Shown in pieces: positions 62,601 through 64,000 of a stretch of DNA of 64,000 nt (its first letter is position 1; every line of letters begins with the position of its first letter). Where the stretch lies: assembly GCA_022818135.1 (NCBI GenBank), contig JAFMSR010000010.1, forward strand, positions 34,339,548 through 34,403,547. Direction: 5' to 3'. A program made the position numbers and the translations under genes. Source of the stretch: Saxidomus purpurata. Its lineage: Eukaryota; Mollusca; Bivalvia; Venerida; Veneridae. Below the pieces are notes generated by a model that was given only the letters and a program-made list of their open reading frames with translations, was not told where the DNA came from and made no database searches.

Positions 62601-63420
62601 AGATAGTCACATGTTGCAAGTAGAAGAGAATAAAATATTGTACCAATCGCTTATGAGTTGTAATATATAATTTTGTCAAATAAAATTTGCAGGCCTTCCA
62701 AAGTCACCCAGTATACCTATTATAAAGATATACTTATTTCATGAAAAACAACATTTCAAAATTATCTGCAAAAGATCATTTCCAAGGTATTTTCATGAAA
62801 TTTACAAGCTTGACATTTATTACCTTGGTATTGGATCAATCAAACAAGATTTTTAAAAGTTTTTCCTTTCCATTACCACACACTAAGCTGAGGATCATTT
62901 CATCCCCAAAAACGATGTCACTTGTATAAATACATGTATCAGTTTATATCCCAAATTCCCAATTAGATGTTAGACATCAACTGCTCTATTATATTTAGGT
63001 CTGTGTATATATACGTCATAACTAAAAATCATACCATAACAGATTGTGATCGTATCTATAAATATTTTCCATTTTAATGTAATTCCACTTTTAATTTAAT
63101 AATGCCTGAACAATGACGATTTTAAATGATTTGAATAAGCTCAACATGAGTCATGACTGAACTGCACATGGGCTACCCTACCGCCAGCTTGTAAGACCAC
63201 ACTGCTAAAGGGTTAACGAACAGCAAGGTGCAGACAAATAATTATCCACTTTGACCAAGAAGCTCAACGATGGCTGTACCGGCTCCTACCTTACACTTAC
63301 TGACAGTGTGTCATTCAACAAATGGCCTCTTCAAAACACTTACACTTCATTGCAGCAGTTATTTTCTTTTATCAGTTTAGGGTCGATGTTAATATCCACT
63401 TCTATTAACGGCGAGCTCAT
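47660..63420 (-). CDS. ETNK: Ethanolamine kinase, copy B (ten or so exons; one not located)
   Basis: Paralogue of copy A on the opposite strand. Exons in transcript order: 63420-63344 (MSSPLIEVDINID..., ends in phase 2 at GTAAGT), one missing short exon, then 56618-56478, 55729-55608, 54537-54400, 52646-52504, 50921-50838, 49575-49412, 49156-49083, 47732-47660 (stop TGA). The last eight match copy A in phase, and in length except exon 7 (164 against 161 nt). Consensus residues are well kept: GGISNQLYG, RIYGIGTELMIDRD, the Brenner motif FCHNDLLLKN, IDHE, ELGNHFCEYAG, YPDKAYQLEWLRYYL, ending ARKEEFLALKLPA. So this is the more canonical enzyme. Introns carry six tandem arrays, a hAT MITE and a dispersed repeat. 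The ~75-nt segment corresponding to LKEIRPSW of copy A was not found between 56619 and 63343. Confidence 0.9.
48676..49003. repeat. ~315-bp dispersed repeat, copy 2
   Basis: Counterpart of 39861-40175, here within kinase B intron 8. TTTGTTTGTTTTGAGTAGA at the left faces CCACTCCAAACAAACAAAT at ~48809-48826, giving a terminal inverted repeat of about 35 bp around a ~150-bp core. The same non-palindromic right half then follows. Confidence 0.65.
49790..50600. repeat. ~26-bp minisatellite, about 30 copies
   Basis: Units of the type TATGAGTCAGGTACTTGGGT plus GTGGCC or GTTGCC, increasingly degenerate towards the right. Located in the intron between exons 6 and 7 of kinase B. No coding frame. Confidence 0.92.
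50914..51138. repeat. 25-bp minisatellite spanning the kinase B exon 6 splice acceptor
   Basis: Nine tandem units, CACACAACCTGAAAACA(T/C)ACCAATT on the + strand. Read on the gene strand, each contains TGTTTTCAG/GTTGTGTG, the exon 6 acceptor. The first unit overlaps the first eight bases of exon 6 (which starts at 50921). The other eight supply identical acceptor-like sites upstream. Confidence 0.93.
53725..54125. repeat. Diverged ~90-100 bp tandem repeats in kinase B
   Basis: Four units share ATCAAAGCAC(T/A), CTGAAAGTGC or AAAGTGCAGAA, GGGAA(T/C)CACAAAG and TATGGCTATGCTGT. They lie in the intron between exons 4 and 5. A 12-T run and a following A-rich stretch border the right side. Confidence 0.65.
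55004..55032. repeat. GAAA microsatellite
   Basis: Six to seven GAAA units. Immediately right of it, 55032-55110 has a GTTGCCTAAGGACAC...GGGTATCAAACCCGTG pattern resembling dispersed repeats with a tRNA-like box; no full tRNA fold is visible. Confidence 0.8.
55940..56205. repeat. ~75-bp tandem repeats in kinase B
   Basis: Three to four units share ATCAGAGATTACATGAAGAG, ACATGGCGGGTAGCA and ACTCATGACCCTAA. In the intron between exons 2 and 3. Confidence 0.75.
57762..58520. repeat. ~58-bp tandem array with higher-order period
   Basis: About 13 units of ACATTT(A)AAAGGGTTTTAA, ACC, TAAGACTACATAAATGTA and TATTTTGCCTTTTC. Distinctive variants recur in the same order: the CATTCTAAGGG unit at 57762 and 58183, the ATGTACACATTTTG unit, and the AAGCATGTTAA insertion. 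This gives a higher-order period near 421 bp (seven units). It lies in the long 5' intron of kinase B. Confidence 0.85.
59632..59724. repeat. 30-bp triplication
   Basis: Three copies of TTTGCAGCTGATGACAAAAT plus CCACTGTCAC, the last slightly changed. Within kinase B 5' intron. Confidence 0.85.
60139..60584. mobile_element. Non-autonomous hAT-type element in kinase B intron
   Basis: The 430-bp body (60147-60576) begins TAGGGATGTCATTGATTAAA and, read from the other end, TAGGGATGTAATTGATTCAA. Subterminal ATCGATATATCAAT motifs lie at both ends. A perfect 8-bp duplication ACCGTCAA flanks it (60139-60146, 60577-60584). It encodes no transposase. Confidence 0.85.
61952..62002. other. 24-bp imperfect hairpin
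   Basis: Two 24-base arms around an AAA loop pair at 20 of 24 positions (GGTCCGGGTCCAGA against TCTGGACCTGGACC at the base). It is unusually GC-rich for this intron. It lies in the first intron of kinase B. Confidence 0.6.
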
Positions 63421-64000
63421 CGTTGTCACCTATTACACCTTTTTCGCTTGTTACTTTTTACGTTGACACCGTTTTGGGGAATGTGTATTATCCCCGTATT
63501 ATCCGGCCCTATCCGGCCATCATTGTACGGTTTGACGGAAAACGCGGCCGTGCCTATTTATTTTTATAATTCTTTATGTACAATGATAATTTATATACCG
63601 TTGGAAAGCTGACATTCTAAAGTTTACGAATATTAAAACAAATAAAATAGCCGACCGCATTCATGTATTTTATTTTAATGTGAACATTGTTGTTTTTTTT
63701 TCAAAATAGCCAGTATTGATTTTTGAAGGTTGGAAAACACGGTCGTCCCTATTTATTTCTTCATTTTCTTGCATATAGGTTATAAAGTATTAAATATGTC
63801 TTTTGGTTTGAATCGAGTAAATATAGTTTCTACGGTAACTTTAAGTAGGACTACTTAAATATTTTGATTTCCAGTCTTTCACGTACATTTTGTATTGACG
63901 GACTACCCTTATTTTGAAGAGCTTTCTACACTTTATGCAAACAAGAAACAAGATATGAGTTGCTTTATTTAAGGTAGGTAGCCGGCTGCTTTACAGTCAT
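63421..64000. other. Region upstream of ethanolamine kinase B
   Basis: It holds the 5' side of the minus-strand kinase gene. A related AACGCGGCCGTGCC / AACACGGTCGTCCC block occurs twice (~63540 and ~63736), each followed by TATTTATTT, suggesting a diverged ~195-bp tandem duplication. No TATA box or gene is confidently visible. Confidence 0.45.

Noticed and set aside
62760..62800. Candidate for the missing kinase B exon (an IPW on the minus strand)
   Set aside because: The frame closes almost at once and the flanks do not match the expected LRPSW context.

Overview
The window looks like animal nuclear DNA, most likely from a marine bivalve mollusc. It is AT-rich, its genes are split by GT-AG introns, and it is crowded with minisatellites, MITE-like elements and a CR1-like LINE. 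It also carries a tandem family of B-box plus beta-propeller (TRIM-like) proteins of a kind typically expanded in bivalves. The organism call is inference; no species is claimed.

Layout. 1-4765 is repeat-bearing flank with a SINE-like insertion. 4766-11864 (+) is a complete nine-exon ethanolamine kinase gene (copy A, 362 aa). 10833-21917 is a near-perfect tandem triplication of a ~3.69 kb unit. Each unit holds the last two ethanolamine kinase exons, the intergenic DNA and the 5' part of the first TRIM-like gene, leaving two spare terminal-exon pairs and two truncated 5' exons. Three complete two-exon TRIM-like paralogues follow on the + strand: P1 (21703-25041), P2 (29437-33898) and P3 (40689-42704). 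Their flanks are homologous, so the array grew by segmental duplication. 47660-63420 (-) is a second, older ethanolamine kinase paralogue (copy B). It converges on copy A, with the TRIM-like array between them. Eight of its exons match copy A in phase, seven of them also in length. Its N-terminal exon is present, but the short exon joining it to the rest was not located.

Mobile DNA is easy to date because P1 and P2 provide filled/empty site comparisons. There is a 1.56 kb foldback element with an 8-bp target duplication in the P2 flank that is absent from the P1 flank. There is a 5'-truncated CR1-like LINE, two SINE-like copies with target duplications, and two hAT-type MITEs with perfect 8-bp target duplications. 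There is also a large palindrome next to P1 and a ~315-bp dispersed repeat present twice. Several minisatellites sit inside ethanolamine kinase introns, and one has amplified a splice acceptor nine times.

Function. Ethanolamine kinase is the first step of the CDP-ethanolamine (Kennedy) pathway. Copy B keeps the family consensus well; copy A keeps the catalytic Asp/Asn residues but has drifted at other conserved positions. The TRIM-like proteins have a Ser/Asp-rich N-terminal repeat, one B-box, an acidic linker and a C-terminal NHL-like propeller, with no RING. Their role is unknown; innate recognition or RNA/protein scaffolding are family-level guesses.
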